DNA of 64,000 bases from Paenibacillus timonensis (GCF_009725205.1 NZ_WNZY01000009.1:124001-188000); one strand, 5' to 3'. Shown: positions 18,511 to 27,550, counted from the first letter of the stretch. Notes: generated by a model not told the origin, from the letters alone. Program-made: numbers and translations.

Positions 18511-20457
18511 ATGAACAACCGTCAGAAAGAGATTATACATATGCTGCTCAACGATACTCGGCCTCACTTGGTGGTCCGGGATATCGCCCTGCATTTCAAT
18601 TGCTCCGAGAAAACCATTCGCAACGATTTAGATGAAATCAACCGAGATTTGGCCCAGGTATCCAACGCCCGGCTAGTCCGCAAACCCGGATTCGGGGTTA
18701 CGCTGGATATGACCGAGCAAGACAAGTCCGAAATCGCCGCCTGGCTTCTTCAGTCCACCAAGAGCAAGGAACAGGAAACGGGCGAGGAACGGCTGATCGC
18801 TGTAGCGTATCAACTGCTTATGGAGACGAAACCGATAACGATTCAGGAGCTGGCCGACAAGCACTATACGAGTAAATCGGTCATCAAAAAGGATTTGGAC
18901 TCCTTACGTGAATGGTTGGATAAACGAGACTTGTCCGTCGTTTCCAAACAGAAGGTTGGTGTACTGATCGAGGGGAAAGAGCGCGACAAGCGCTCGGCAT
19001 TGTCCAAGTTATCCCAACTGACCGGAGAAGCCGGCCAGGCCTTCATCAAGGATCGATTTGCCGCCCACGAGCTCGATATCGTCACCCGGGAGCTGAAGCA
19101 GCTTGAGCTTGATGCGCAGCTTGCGTTTACGGACGAGGCGTTGGACAATTTGCTGATCCATACGCTGCTAATGATTCGACGGACGAAGCTGAAGCAGCCG
19201 ATTAAGTTCTCTGAACAGGAGAAGATCATTGTCCGTGAGAAACCGGAATTCCGCAGGATCGGAGTTTTTATCCGAAAACTGGAGCGCCTCTTTGCCGTAC
19301 GGTTTCCGGAGGACGAGGCGGCTTATTTGACCGCCCATATTCTCGGAGGGAAAATCCGCTCCCGGGCGCGGATCGAAACGGCGGAGCCCGGAACGGACCC
19401 GGCGGCGGAAACGGCCGAAGCCCGCGGTTTGGCGGAAACGTTAATCCGGAAAATGTCCGCCTTAACCTGGGTGGATTTTGGCAAGGATGAAGTCTTGATG
19501 GAAGGGCTGCGTATTCATTTATATTCCACGTTGAATCGGTTAAGCTATGGACTCACCGTCTCGAACCCGATGCTGCAGGACATTAAGAAAATGTATCCAT
19601 ACATGTTCGACATGGTCATTTCTGCAACAAAGGAGTTAAGCGTAGGGTATCCCTTTGCCATTCCCGAAGAGGAAGCGGCTTATCTGACACTGCATTTCCA
19701 AGCCGCGGTGGAGCGACTCAGCCAACCCGCCGAAGAAATGAAAACGGTCGTGACCGTCTGTCACATGGGGGTAGGCATGTCACAAATTCTTCGCTCCAAG
19801 TTGGAGCGAAAATTTCCCGAGCTGCAAGTACTGGATTCCGTTCGGAAGGCGGACCTTGTTGGGTATTTGGCGAACCATACGGTCGACTTTATCATCTCCA
19901 CGATTCCGCTGGAACATGTGAACACCCCCTCCATCACGGTGTCCCCGTTGCTGGAGGCCGGCGAAGTGCAGAAGATTACCGACTTCATCGGCAAGCTCGA
20001 TCATGAATCCGGTCATACCGATCACGCCGGTTCGATTATAAGTTCGTATACTCAGCCCTCGCTCGTCTTTCCGCGACTTGCGATCAACCATCGATTTGAA
20101 TTGATCGAGCTGTTGGCCAATCGGCTGGCAGAGCAGGGGTTCGTCGAACAGGATTATGCACATCAGGCGTTACTGCGGGAGCGGCTCTCGTCCACGACCA
20201 TCGGCGGCGGGATCGCAATCCCGCATGGCGATCCTAAGTTGATTCGGACATCACGGATTGCCGTTGCTACCCTGGAAGAGCCGCTGGATTGGCAGGAGGA
20301 GAAGGTGTCTATTGTGTTCATGCTGGCGCTTGCCCCGCAGGAGCAAGAGATGATGAAGAAGCTGTTTCAACGCTTGTCCCTCCTTAGCGAACAACCCTCG
20401 ACGATCGAGCGAATGGTGCGTGCGGAAACGCCCGAGGAACTCCTTGGCAGCTTGTAG
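18511..20457 (+). CDS. manR: mannose operon activator (PRD/EIIB/EIIA regulator)
   Basis: A 648-residue transcriptional activator, the same length as B. subtilis ManR. Domains in order: N-terminal helix-turn-helix (VRDIALHFNCSEKTIRNDL, near residues 25-45), a second helix-turn-helix (near 115-135), two PTS regulation domains (about 180-400), a GAT-type EIIB domain with Cys in VTVCHMGVGMSQ (near 415) and a fructose-type EIIA domain with the phosphorylatable histidine in AIPHGDP. PTS phosphorylation of these sites normally makes activity depend on mannose. ATG at 18511 is preferred to GTG at 18499 because AAGGGG then has proper spacing. It lies directly upstream of manP, whose promoter it should activate. 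Confidence 0.9.
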   Translation: MNNRQKEIIHMLLNDTRPHLVVRDIALHFNCSEKTIRNDLDEINRDLAQVSNARLVRKPGFGVTLDMTEQDKSEIAAWLLQSTKSKEQETGEERLIAVAYQLLMETKPITIQELADKHYTSKSVIKKDLDSLREWLDKRDLSVVSKQKVGVLIEGKERDKRSALSKLSQLTGEAGQAFIKDRFAAHELDIVTRELKQLELDAQLAFTDEALDNLLIHTLLMIRRTKLKQPIKFSEQEKIIVREKPEFRRIGVFIRKLERLFAVRFPEDEAAYLTAHILGGKIRSRARIETAEPGTDPAAETAEARGLAETLIRKMSALTWVDFGKDEVLMEGLRIHLYSTLNRLSYGLTVSNPMLQDIKKMYPYMFDMVISATKELSVGYPFAIPEEEAAYLTLHFQAAVERLSQPAEEMKTVVTVCHMGVGMSQILRSKLERKFPELQVLDSVRKADLVGYLANHTVDFIISTIPLEHVNTPSITVSPLLEAGEVQKITDFIGKLDHESGHTDHAGSIISSYTQPSLVFPRLAINHRFELIELLANRLAEQGFVEQDYAHQALLRERLSSTTIGGGIAIPHGDPKLIRTSRIAVATLEEPLDWQEEKVSIVFMLALAPQEQEMMKKLFQRLSLLSEQPSTIERMVRAETPEELLGSL

Positions 20458-20558
20458 TGCATCTTCAAACAACTCATGCAGGATATAATCCGGTTTTTCC
20501 GGAACTTGCGGTAATCTAAAGTTCTTTTCCGCCGTTCTTTTTACGATAAGATGGGTGA

Positions 20559-20572
20559 TGTAAACGATTTCG
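20559..20572 (+). promoter_or_regulatory. cre-like CcpA site in the manP leader
   Basis: TGTAAACGATTTCG matches 13 of 14 positions of TGWAANCGNTNWCA. It sits 27 bases before the manP start, a position that fits carbon catabolite repression of mannose uptake. Upstream, GGAAC near 20501 and GTTC near 20521 form a loose dyad that could belong to the ManR operator. Confidence 0.6.
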
Positions 20573-20598
20573 ATCTTTGAATACAGGAGGAAACATCC

Positions 20599-22566
20599 AT
20601 GAAATTATTGGCGATTACCTCATGTCCCAACGGGATTGCCCATACGTACATGGCGGCGGAAAATCTACAAAAAGCCGCCGACAAGCTAGGCATCGAGATG
20701 AAGGTCGAGACTCAGGGCTCGATCGGGGTGGAGAACCAGTTCACCGATGAAGATATCCGCCAAGCGGACGGCATTATCATCGCCGCCGACAAATCGGTAG
20801 ACAAAAGCCGATTCGTCGGCAAAAAGCTGATTGCCGTTGGCGTGCAGGAAGGCATCCGCAATCCGGAAACGCTGATCAAGCAGATGGTTCGCGGCGAAGC
20901 ACCGGTATACCAAGGCCAAGGCGGCAGCGAAGGCACACCGGCGAAGCAGACCGGCGCTAAGCAGCAAAATGCCTTCTATCGCCACTTGATGAGCGGCGTT
21001 TCGTACATGATTCCGTTTATCGTCGTAGGCGGTCTCTTGATCGCCATCGCTCTTTCAATCGGTGGCGTGCCCACACCAGGCGGCCTGCAAATTCCTGAGG
21101 ACTCGTTCTGGAAGACCATTGAGAAGCTCGGAGCCGCCTCTTTTACATTCATGGTTCCGGTATTAGCCGGGTTCATCGCTTTTAGTATCGCCGACCGGCC
21201 CGGCTTAGCTCCCGGGATCATTGGCGGTTATATCGCCGCAAACGGCAGTTTCTACGGCAGTGAAGCCGGAGCCGGGTTCATCGGCGGGATCATCGCCGGG
21301 TTCCTGGCCGGTTACGTCGCGCTATGGATCAAGAAGTGGAAGGTGCCGAAGGCCATCAATCCGATCATGCCGATTATCATCATCCCGGTCCTCTCTTCGT
21401 TAATCGTCGGTTTGGCTTTCATTTACTTGCTTGGCGGTCCGATCGCTCAGGTATTCGAATCGCTGACGAGCTGGCTTGCCAGCATGCAAGGAGCCAGCTC
21501 GATTCTACTGGCATTGATCCTCGGCGCTATGATCTCCTTCGACATGGGTGGCCCGGTCAACAAGGTTGCGTTCATGTTCGGCTCCGCGATGATCGCGGAG
21601 GGCAATTATCAAATCATGGGTCCGATCGCCGTCGCGATCTGTATTCCGCCGATCGGACTGGGTCTGGCCACGTTCTTATTCAAGCGCAAGTTCCATGATG
21701 CAGAACGGGAATCGGGGAAGGCCGCCTTTACAATGGGCCTGTTTGGGATTACCGAAGGGGCGATTCCGTTCGCTTCGCAAGATCCGCTGCGCGTCATTCC
21801 CAGCATCATGGTCGGCTCGATGGCCGGTTCCGTGATCGCCATGCTGGGCGGCGTCGGCGACCGTGTCGCCCATGGCGGACCGATCGTTGCCGTGCTTGGG
21901 GCTGTCGATAACATCCTCATGTTCTTCGTAGCCGTCATCGTTGGCTCCATTGTCACCGCCTTGATGATCAAGCTGCTGAAGAAAGACCAGGTTGAACCTC
22001 AATTGGTTGGAGCAAGCGCTGTGGAGGAGGCTGCTCCGGCTATAGAAACACCGCGTCCGGAAGCCGTCCGCCCGGTGAGCACGCCGGTTTCCGAAGTCCA
22101 TCGCCCGGTGAGTAAACTAACCGATATCATCAGCTTGGATTTAATTGAGCCTTCCCTGTCGGCTTCAACGCGGGACGGGGTCATCGACGAGATGATCGCC
22201 AAGCTGAACGTTGAAGGCGTACTGACCTCCCCGGCTGAGTTTAAACAGGCCATCCTGAAGCGCGAAGAGGAGAGTTCCACCGGAATCGGAATGAACGTCG
22301 CGGTGCCGCACGGGAAATCGGCAGCGGTGCGAAAACCCCGGGTCGTATTCGGGATAAAGCCCGAAGGCGTCGATTGGAGCAGCGCGGACGGTTCGCCCGC
22401 GAAGCTGATTTTCATGATCGCCGTCCCCGCCGAGAACAAAGGCAATGAGCATCTAAAGATTCTGCAAATGCTGTCCCGCAAGCTAATGGACGACGGGTTC
22501 CGCGAGCAATTGCTGCAAGTAAAATCCAAACAGGAAGCCTATGAGCTCCTGGATCAAGTCCACTAA
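20599..22566 (+). CDS. manP: mannose-specific PTS enzyme EIIBCA
   Basis: A 655-residue PTS permease with the B-C-A order and length of B. subtilis ManP (650 residues). EIIB carries the phosphocysteine in ITSCPNGIAHTYMAAE (Cys8), EIIC spans about residues 125-470 with multiple helices and the GITEGAIPFA sugar-site motif, a linker rich in Pro/Val/Ala follows, and EIIA ends the protein with His in AVPHGK near residue 571. It imports and phosphorylates mannose to mannose 6-phosphate. AGGAGG precedes the ATG. Mannose 6-phosphate isomerase, next to manP in B. subtilis, is absent; the gene is followed at once by a terminator. Confidence 0.93.
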   Translation: MKLLAITSCPNGIAHTYMAAENLQKAADKLGIEMKVETQGSIGVENQFTDEDIRQADGIIIAADKSVDKSRFVGKKLIAVGVQEGIRNPETLIKQMVRGEAPVYQGQGGSEGTPAKQTGAKQQNAFYRHLMSGVSYMIPFIVVGGLLIAIALSIGGVPTPGGLQIPEDSFWKTIEKLGAASFTFMVPVLAGFIAFSIADRPGLAPGIIGGYIAANGSFYGSEAGAGFIGGIIAGFLAGYVALWIKKWKVPKAINPIMPIIIIPVLSSLIVGLAFIYLLGGPIAQVFESLTSWLASMQGASSILLALILGAMISFDMGGPVNKVAFMFGSAMIAEGNYQIMGPIAVAICIPPIGLGLATFLFKRKFHDAERESGKAAFTMGLFGITEGAIPFASQDPLRVIPSIMVGSMAGSVIAMLGGVGDRVAHGGPIVAVLGAVDNILMFFVAVIVGSIVTALMIKLLKKDQVEPQLVGASAVEEAAPAIETPRPEAVRPVSTPVSEVHRPVSKLTDIISLDLIEPSLSASTRDGVIDEMIAKLNVEGVLTSPAEFKQAILKREEESSTGIGMNVAVPHGKSAAVRKPRVVFGIKPEGVDWSSADGSPAKLIFMIAVPAENKGNEHLKILQMLSRKLMDDGFREQLLQVKSKQEAYELLDQVH

Positions 22567-22568
22567 CA

Positions 22569-22610
22569 AAAAAAGTCCCCCTAGCCGCCAAGGCGGTCCG
22601 GGGGATTTTG
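22569..22610. terminator. bidirectional terminator between manP and pyk
   Basis: An inner CCGCC/GGCGG stem extended by CCCCC/GGGGG arms, with A tracts on the left and TTTTG on the right. It lies in the 44 bases between two convergent genes and can serve both. Confidence 0.88.
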
Positions 22611-24026
22611 TTATACCTGTTGAATTTGGATCAGATTCGTTGTTCCCGCCTGGCCTAACGGTAATCCTGCCGAGAAGACCACGGTGTCGCCGTCCTGGAC
22701 ATAACCCGCTCGGCGGGCGCTGTCGATCGCTGAGGTTAACATCTCATCCGTTGTCGTTACCGGCCCCCCTAAATAAGGGTACACCCCGGACAACAGAATC
22801 AACTTGGTCAAGACATGCGGGTGATGGGCAATTGCCAGAATCGGCGCCTCGGGTCGATATTTCGAGACCATCCTGGCAGTAAAGCCGCTTTCGGTGGACG
22901 TGATGATCACTTTAGCGCTCAGCTCCAGCGAGGCGCTAACCGCGCCTTGGCTGATCACCTCCGTGATATTGGTGCCGTGCAGCTTTCTTCTCCGATTGAA
23001 TGCTTCCCGATAGTCGATCATCGATTCGGCCTTGCGCGCGACGGCAGCCATGGTTCGCACCGCTTCTACCGGATATTTCCCTGCGGCAGACTCGCCAGAC
23101 AACATGACGACGTCGGCTCCCTGCATCACGGCGTTGTAAACATCACTGACTTCCGCGCGCGTCGGCCTTGGATTCACCTGCATTGACTCCAGCATATGGG
23201 TGGCGACGATAACCGGTTTGCCTGCCAGATTACACTTATCGATCATTTCTTTCTGCAGCATCGGCACTTCCTCAACCGGAATTTCTACCCCAAGATCGCC
23301 GCGCGCCACCATGATTCCATCCGAAGCCTCGATGATATCCTCCAGATCTTGCACGCCTTCCTCATTTTCGATTTTGGAGATGATCTGGACATGTCCTCCA
23401 TTATTCTCCTGCAAAATCCGCCGAACCTCACGGATATCGTCGCCTTTGCGAACAAACGACACGGCGATCATCTCCACCCCGTTCTCCAAGCCAAAATGAA
23501 TATGCCGAATGTCCCGTTCCGTCACGCCAGGCAGCGTAGTTTTGATCCCAGGCAGATTGACGCCCTTGTTCGGCTTAAGCTTCCCGCCGCTGACGATGCG
23601 GCAACGGACTTCCGCCCCCTCGGCCGATATGACGCGCAGCTCGATCAACCCGTCATCGATCAGGATCCGATCATTTGCTTGCACAACCTGGGGCAATTCG
23701 GGATAGTTGACCGAGATTTTCGCGGCGTCTCCGGCTAGCGGCTCTGTTGTAAGCACCATCTCTTCTCCGGCAATCAGCTCGCAGAAGGGTTCCCGCAATT
23801 TCCCGATGCGCACCTCTGGTCCCTTGATATCCATCATAATCGGTACAAAGTTATGCAGTTCTTGCGCGGCTTGGCGCACCCGCTGAATGCGGGCTACATG
23901 CTCCTCCAGCTCCCCGTGGGCCATATTCAGTCGGCCGACCGTCATCCCGCCCTGAATCATTTCCTTCAACACGGAAACCGAGTCGCAGGCGGGGCCTAAC
24001 GTGCAAATGATTTTTGTCCGCAGCAC
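22611..24026 (-). CDS. pyk: pyruvate kinase, short form
   Basis: A 471-residue pyruvate kinase (phosphoenolpyruvate plus ADP to pyruvate plus ATP). The catalytic lysine and metal ligands are in IISKIENEEGV and GIMVARGDLGVEIP (about residues 217-247), with MLSGESAAGKYP near 305. The GTG start follows AAGGAGG by 7 bases. The protein stops after the allosteric C-domain and lacks the extra phosphohistidine-type domain that lengthens pyruvate kinases of Bacillus relatives to about 585 residues. The usual RLNFSHG motif reads RLNMAHG. It may be a second isozyme; a transcript link with manP is excluded by convergent orientation. Confidence 0.92.
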   Translation of the reverse strand: MLRTKIICTLGPACDSVSVLKEMIQGGMTVGRLNMAHGELEEHVARIQRVRQAAQELHNFVPIMMDIKGPEVRIGKLREPFCELIAGEEMVLTTEPLAGDAAKISVNYPELPQVVQANDRILIDDGLIELRVISAEGAEVRCRIVSGGKLKPNKGVNLPGIKTTLPGVTERDIRHIHFGLENGVEMIAVSFVRKGDDIREVRRILQENNGGHVQIISKIENEEGVQDLEDIIEASDGIMVARGDLGVEIPVEEVPMLQKEMIDKCNLAGKPVIVATHMLESMQVNPRPTRAEVSDVYNAVMQGADVVMLSGESAAGKYPVEAVRTMAAVARKAESMIDYREAFNRRRKLHGTNITEVISQGAVSASLELSAKVIITSTESGFTARMVSKYRPEAPILAIAHHPHVLTKLILLSGVYPYLGGPVTTTDEMLTSAIDSARRAGYVQDGDTVVFSAGLPLGQAGTTNLIQIQQV

Positions 24027-24082
24027 CTTGAAACCTCCTTAGGTAACGTTTAGGTTAGTATGCGTCAAGCCGCCGAAACGAA

Positions 24083-25900
24083 TTATTTTTGCAGATGGTA
24101 AGGAACGGTTGCAATGACAATGTCCTTTTTATTGAATAAATAGGCCCGAAGCAAAAGGCTCGATTGGTTATGCAAAATATTCTGCCACCAGTGCCGGGTA
24201 ATAAACTGCGGAATCAGGACGGTAATATGGTCGGTTTCTGCAGTTTTCCATTCCACCGTATCGATGAACTTCATGATGGGCCGGATGATGCTGCGGAAGC
24301 TGGAACGGAGCGTGATTAACCGAACCCCGGGGTTCCATTCCTCCCACTTCTTCTCCATGCGGTCTATTTCTTCGTCATCAAACCCGACATACACGGCAAC
24401 AACGTTGTTTGTCAGCGATTTGGCGTAGCTCAACGAGTTCATCACGACGCGAGTGACGCCCGCAACCGGCACGACGATGGTGCTGCCTTTGATGCAGGGT
24501 TTTTCCGTATCCATCTGGATTCGAAGCTGGTCGGCAATATTTAAATAATGACGATGAATTTGGTAAAAGATAAACATCACCAGCGGTAAGAAGATAAATA
24601 CGACCCATATATGCGAAAATTTAGTGATGATGAAGATCAGCGTAATCCCCAGTGTTGTCAGCATCCCAATCGTGTTGATGACAAACCGGAACACCCATCC
24701 TTGCGGCTTCAGCTTCAGCCATCGAATCATCATCCCGAGCTGTGACAAGGTGAACGGAATAAATACGCCAACCGCGTATAACGGAATCAAGCTCTCCGTG
24801 TTGCCATGGAACCCGAGAACCAGCAACGCCGAAGCCACGCCAAGGAAAATAATCCCGTTCGAAAAACCGAGCCGGTCCCCGCGCACCATAAACGCATGCG
24901 GCATGTACTTGTCTTTGGCCAGCATAAACGCCAGCAATGGAAAGGCTGAGTAGGCCGTATTGGCGGCCAGGAACAGGATCAGCGCCGTAATCGCCTGGAT
25001 GACGTAGTATAAAGCGCCCCGGCCGAAGGTCGACTCGGCTATCTGCGAGACAACGGTTGCTTTCGGATCAGGAGCGATACCGTACCAATAGGCCAGCGCA
25101 CTGATTCCGATAAACATGGTGCAGAGAATGACACCCATCATCACCAGCGTAGCTGCAGCATTACGTTCGGCCGGCTGCTTGAAGTTCGGGATGGCGTTGG
25201 AAACCGCCTCAACCCCGGTTAAGGCCGAACAGCCGGAACTGAACGCCTTGAGCAGCAGGAACAGACTAATATCGGAAACCGCCGTCCCCATCTCGGGCAC
25301 GCTCGCGTGAATTCCACCAGTCAAATATTTAAACAACCCCGACAGGATCAGAACAAAGATGGACGCGACAAACAGATATACCGGAACAGCCAATACGGAT
25401 GCCGACTCCGTTACCCCTCGAAGATTCATTAGCGTTAATAAGGTGATCATTAGCAGCGCAATCAACACCCGTTGATCATGCAGCGCCGGGAAGGCGGATG
25501 TAATGGCATCCGTTCCCGCCGACGAGCTGACCGCCACCGTCAGAACATAATCGACCAGGAGCGAGCCGCCGGCCAGCAAACCTGTCGATCGCCCAAGGTT
25601 ATCCATCGCCACGATATAAGCCCCGCCCCCGGCGGGGTATGAAAAAATCGTTTGCCGATACGACAAAATCAGAATAAGTAAAAGCCCAAGAACCGCAAAC
25701 GAGATCGGGATGGAATACCAAACGGCCGAAAATCCCGCCGCCATCAAGACGATCAGAATCTGTTCCGTCCCGTAAGCCACAGACGATAACGCGTCCGAGG
25801 ACAGTACCGCCAACGCCTTGAGCTTGCTCAGTTTCTCCCCTTCAATTTCTGCACTTTTCATCGGTCTGCCGATCAGTACTCGCTTAATTTTGTTCACCAT
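24083..25900 (-). CDS. kimA: high-affinity potassium importer KimA
   Basis: A 605-residue APC-superfamily protein colinear with B. subtilis KimA (YdaO). Shared blocks include IGRPMKSAE, LAVLSSDALSSVAYGTEQIL, SYPAGGGAYIV, SLLVDYVLTVAVS, YAVGVFIPFTLSQ and the C-terminal NILHNQSSLLLRAYL. About twelve helices precede a soluble C-terminal domain (about 440-605) that in KimA binds c-di-AMP. The ATG at 25900 has AGAGGA 7 bases upstream; the frame continues upstream into an IS end but that part is not protein-like. Its native promoter and c-di-AMP riboswitch are at 27362-27579 and are now separated from the gene by an IS3-family insertion, so transcriptional control is probably altered. Confidence 0.93.
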   Translation of the reverse strand: MVNKIKRVLIGRPMKSAEIEGEKLSKLKALAVLSSDALSSVAYGTEQILIVLMAAGFSAVWYSIPISFAVLGLLLILILSYRQTIFSYPAGGGAYIVAMDNLGRSTGLLAGGSLLVDYVLTVAVSSSAGTDAITSAFPALHDQRVLIALLMITLLTLMNLRGVTESASVLAVPVYLFVASIFVLILSGLFKYLTGGIHASVPEMGTAVSDISLFLLLKAFSSGCSALTGVEAVSNAIPNFKQPAERNAAATLVMMGVILCTMFIGISALAYWYGIAPDPKATVVSQIAESTFGRGALYYVIQAITALILFLAANTAYSAFPLLAFMLAKDKYMPHAFMVRGDRLGFSNGIIFLGVASALLVLGFHGNTESLIPLYAVGVFIPFTLSQLGMMIRWLKLKPQGWVFRFVINTIGMLTTLGITLIFIITKFSHIWVVFIFLPLVMFIFYQIHRHYLNIADQLRIQMDTEKPCIKGSTIVVPVAGVTRVVMNSLSYAKSLTNNVVAVYVGFDDEEIDRMEKKWEEWNPGVRLITLRSSFRSIIRPIMKFIDTVEWKTAETDHITVLIPQFITRHWWQNILHNQSSLLLRAYLFNKKDIVIATVPYHLQK

Positions 25901-25990
25901 GGTGATTTCCTCTCTTCTTCCCCTAAATAGCCCTATGTCTCTATCCATTCGTGGTTCTATAGGCTCCCCATTCCCGCAGAGAACAACACA

Positions 25991-26013
25991 AAAAGGCCGC
26001 AGGAAAGTTGGAC
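25991..26013 (-). terminator. 3' half of the kimA riboswitch terminator, split by the IS
   Basis: On the minus strand this is the descending arm (about CTTTCCTGCGGCC) followed by TTTTTGTG. Its partner arm is at 27304-27324 on the other side of the IS. Joined across the GAC duplication, the two arms form an intrinsic terminator with a GGCCGC/GCGGCC base, a G-U pair and a 6-base loop, about 90 bases before kimA. Confidence 0.75.
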
Positions 26014-26109
26014 GGGACTGACCCCCTAACGTGAGACAAATCAAAACACCTTCAAGAGAATCCCAAAACATCTTATGATGATAGGGACAACTTTGGAGGT
26101 GTTTTTGCG

Positions 26110-26430
26110 TTGGCAACTAGAGTAAGCTATCCCATTGAAATCAAAATGAAGGCTATCGAGATGAGATTAGCAAATGTGCCCGTTAAGGAGGTCATGGAGC
26201 AACTTAACATAAGGAATGTAACGCAATTGAAAACGTGGATGCGTTGGTATCGAGCGGGTGAATTACACCGCCTTGAGCAGCCTGTCGGCAAGCAATACAG
26301 TTATGGCAAAGGACCGGAGTACGAATCTGAGATTAAGAAATTACAAACAGAAAATCGCTTCCTTAAGCAACAGATAGAAGTGTTAAAAAAGTTCAAGGAG
26401 TTGGAGAGGAGCTGTCGCCTGAAGTTGTAA
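26110..26430 (+). CDS. IS3-family transposase OrfA
   Basis: A 106-residue DNA-binding protein with a helix-turn-helix (VKEVMEQLNIRNVTQLKTWMRWY, near residues 25-47, counted as two overlapping pieces) and a C-terminal leucine-zipper-like coil (KKLQTENRFLKQQIEVLKKF). The start is TTG with GGAGG 11 bases upstream. The heptamer A AAA AAG at 26385-26391 is in the zero-frame phasing needed for -1 slippage; shifting there joins this frame to OrfB without a stop and yields the OrfAB transposase. Confidence 0.92.
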   Translation: MATRVSYPIEIKMKAIEMRLANVPVKEVMEQLNIRNVTQLKTWMRWYRAGELHRLEQPVGKQYSYGKGPEYESEIKKLQTENRFLKQQIEVLKKFKELERSCRLKL

Positions 26431-26438
26431 TTCCATGG

Positions 26439-27254
26439 ATGGAAAGTATTCGAAGCTTAACCACAGTACAGCAGGCCTGTGTGTGGATCGGCTTGCCACG
26501 GTCTACGTACTATCGCTGGAAGAAGCAAGGACTACCTACAACGCCTGACACGCTTGTCTCACGCGTCCAGGAGCTGTGTGAGAAACATCGTTTTCGTTAT
26601 GGGTACCGGAAGATCACCGCTGAGTTACGGCGCCATGAGACCGTCAATCACAAGCGCGTACAACAGATCATGCAAAAGCACGGTTGGCAATGCCGTGTGA
26701 AGGTAAAGAAACGGAAGCATACGGGACAACCTGCGCACGTAGCAGAACATCTACTGAAGCGGCAATTTCATGCAGAACAGCCCCTGCAAAAGCTAGTTAC
26801 CGATATTACGTATCTACCTTACGGCAGCACCATGATGTACTTGTCGAGCATTTTAGACCTGTACAACGGCGAAGTTGTCGCCTACAGTATTGGAGATAAG
26901 CAAGATGTTCAGTTCGTCTTGGACACGCTAGAGCAACTGCCTGAAGTGAACGGAGCGATGCTACACAGCGACCAGGGCTCCGTTTATACGTCTAACGACT
27001 ATCAGAAAGCAATCAGGGAAAAGGGCATTACCATGAGCATGTCCCGTAAGGGTACACCCGCTGATAATGCCCTCATCGAATCGTTTCATTCCACTCTAAA
27101 GTCTGAAACGTTCTACCTAGATAATCTCACTCGTACGACGACTGCAATCGTTGTACAAACGGTACAAGAGTACATCCATTACTATAACTCAATTCGTATT
27201 CAAGCGAAACTAAACAACCAGTCACCGATTGAATTTCGGCAACTGGCTGTATAG
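26439..27254 (+). CDS. IS3-family transposase OrfB (integrase core)
   Basis: A 271-residue frame from its first ATG; in the cell it is probably made as an OrfAB fusion beginning at the slippage site 26385-26391. It contains an HTH_21-type segment (KHRFRYGYRKITAEL) and a DDE integrase core with Asp in VTDITYL, Asp in LHSDQGSVYTS and Glu in NALIESFHSTLKSE. It is complete and ends 46 bases before the IS end. The enzyme cuts and joins IS ends through a circular intermediate in this family. Confidence 0.94.
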   Translation: MESIRSLTTVQQACVWIGLPRSTYYRWKKQGLPTTPDTLVSRVQELCEKHRFRYGYRKITAELRRHETVNHKRVQQIMQKHGWQCRVKVKKRKHTGQPAHVAEHLLKRQFHAEQPLQKLVTDITYLPYGSTMMYLSSILDLYNGEVVAYSIGDKQDVQFVLDTLEQLPEVNGAMLHSDQGSVYTSNDYQKAIREKGITMSMSRKGTPADNALIESFHSTLKSETFYLDNLTRTTTAIVVQTVQEYIHYYNSIRIQAKLNNQSPIEFRQLAV

Positions 27255-27300
27255 TAAATAAGGTGTTTTGATCCCTGTCTCACAAACGGGGGTCAGTCCC

Positions 27301-27324
27301 GACCTTCCCGCGGCCGCTTTTTTG
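27301..27324 (-). terminator. 5' half of the kimA riboswitch terminator, split by the IS
   Basis: On the minus strand this is AAAAAAGCGGCCGCGGGAAG followed by the GAC/GTC duplication and the IS end. It pairs with 25991-26010 in the uninterrupted sequence. Alone it is only half a hairpin and cannot terminate. Confidence 0.75.
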
Positions 27325-27361
27325 AAACTCAAGCGAATATCCGCGACAATTCCCTCTTTCG

Positions 27362-27520
27362 GACGCTTACGGAGTTAGCTGACGGATTCGGGCACGAAAG
27401 CAGCCCTACGCTCATAGCCAGGATGGCCAAAACAAGCGATTCACCCCAGAAACGAAGCCTCAAGGCCCCGTTTCGGTTGGTTCCCCCGTTTCTTACTGAA
27501 TAAAGAATTCAGCGATCAGG
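27362..27520 (-). ncRNA. c-di-AMP riboswitch (ydaO/yuaA class)
   Basis: Read on the minus strand the region contains the conserved blocks of this class in order: ATCGCTGAATTC, a GGGGGAACCA loop, TGGGGTGAATC, a GGGCTGC/GTGCCC hairpin, then CCGAATCCGTCAGCTAAC and CCGTAAGCGT. CGCT at the 5' end can pair with AGCG at the 3' end to close the aptamer. The class normally turns off kimA-type potassium importers when c-di-AMP binds and a downstream terminator forms. Here that terminator is interrupted by the IS element at 26014-27300, so the aptamer is intact but its expression platform is broken. Confidence 0.92.
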
Positions 27521-27550
27521 TATTTGCCATATAAAAATTACCACTGATGA

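Larger units (their letters stand above)
26014..27300 (+). mobile_element. IS3-family insertion sequence (1287 bp)
   Basis: Ends are imperfect inverted repeats of about 40 bp (26014-26052 and 27260-27300), both starting GGGACTGACCCCC read inward. The element is flanked by the direct repeat GAC (26011-26013 and 27301-27303). It encodes orfA and orfB in overlapping frames with an A AAA AAG slippery heptamer, the layout of the IS150-like branch. Insertion lies in the loop of the terminator controlling kimA, and the transposase reads opposite to kimA. All parts look intact, so the copy may be recent. Confidence 0.95.

Noticed and set aside
25901-26116. 72-codon N-terminal extension of kimA into the IS end
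   Set aside because: The extension is encoded by the leader and the IS inverted repeat, lacks a ribosome site and is absent from KimA proteins.
26385-26439. IS transposase as a broken gene
   Set aside because: The frame change coincides with an A AAA AAG slippery heptamer in the correct phase, which is programmed frameshifting in IS3 elements.
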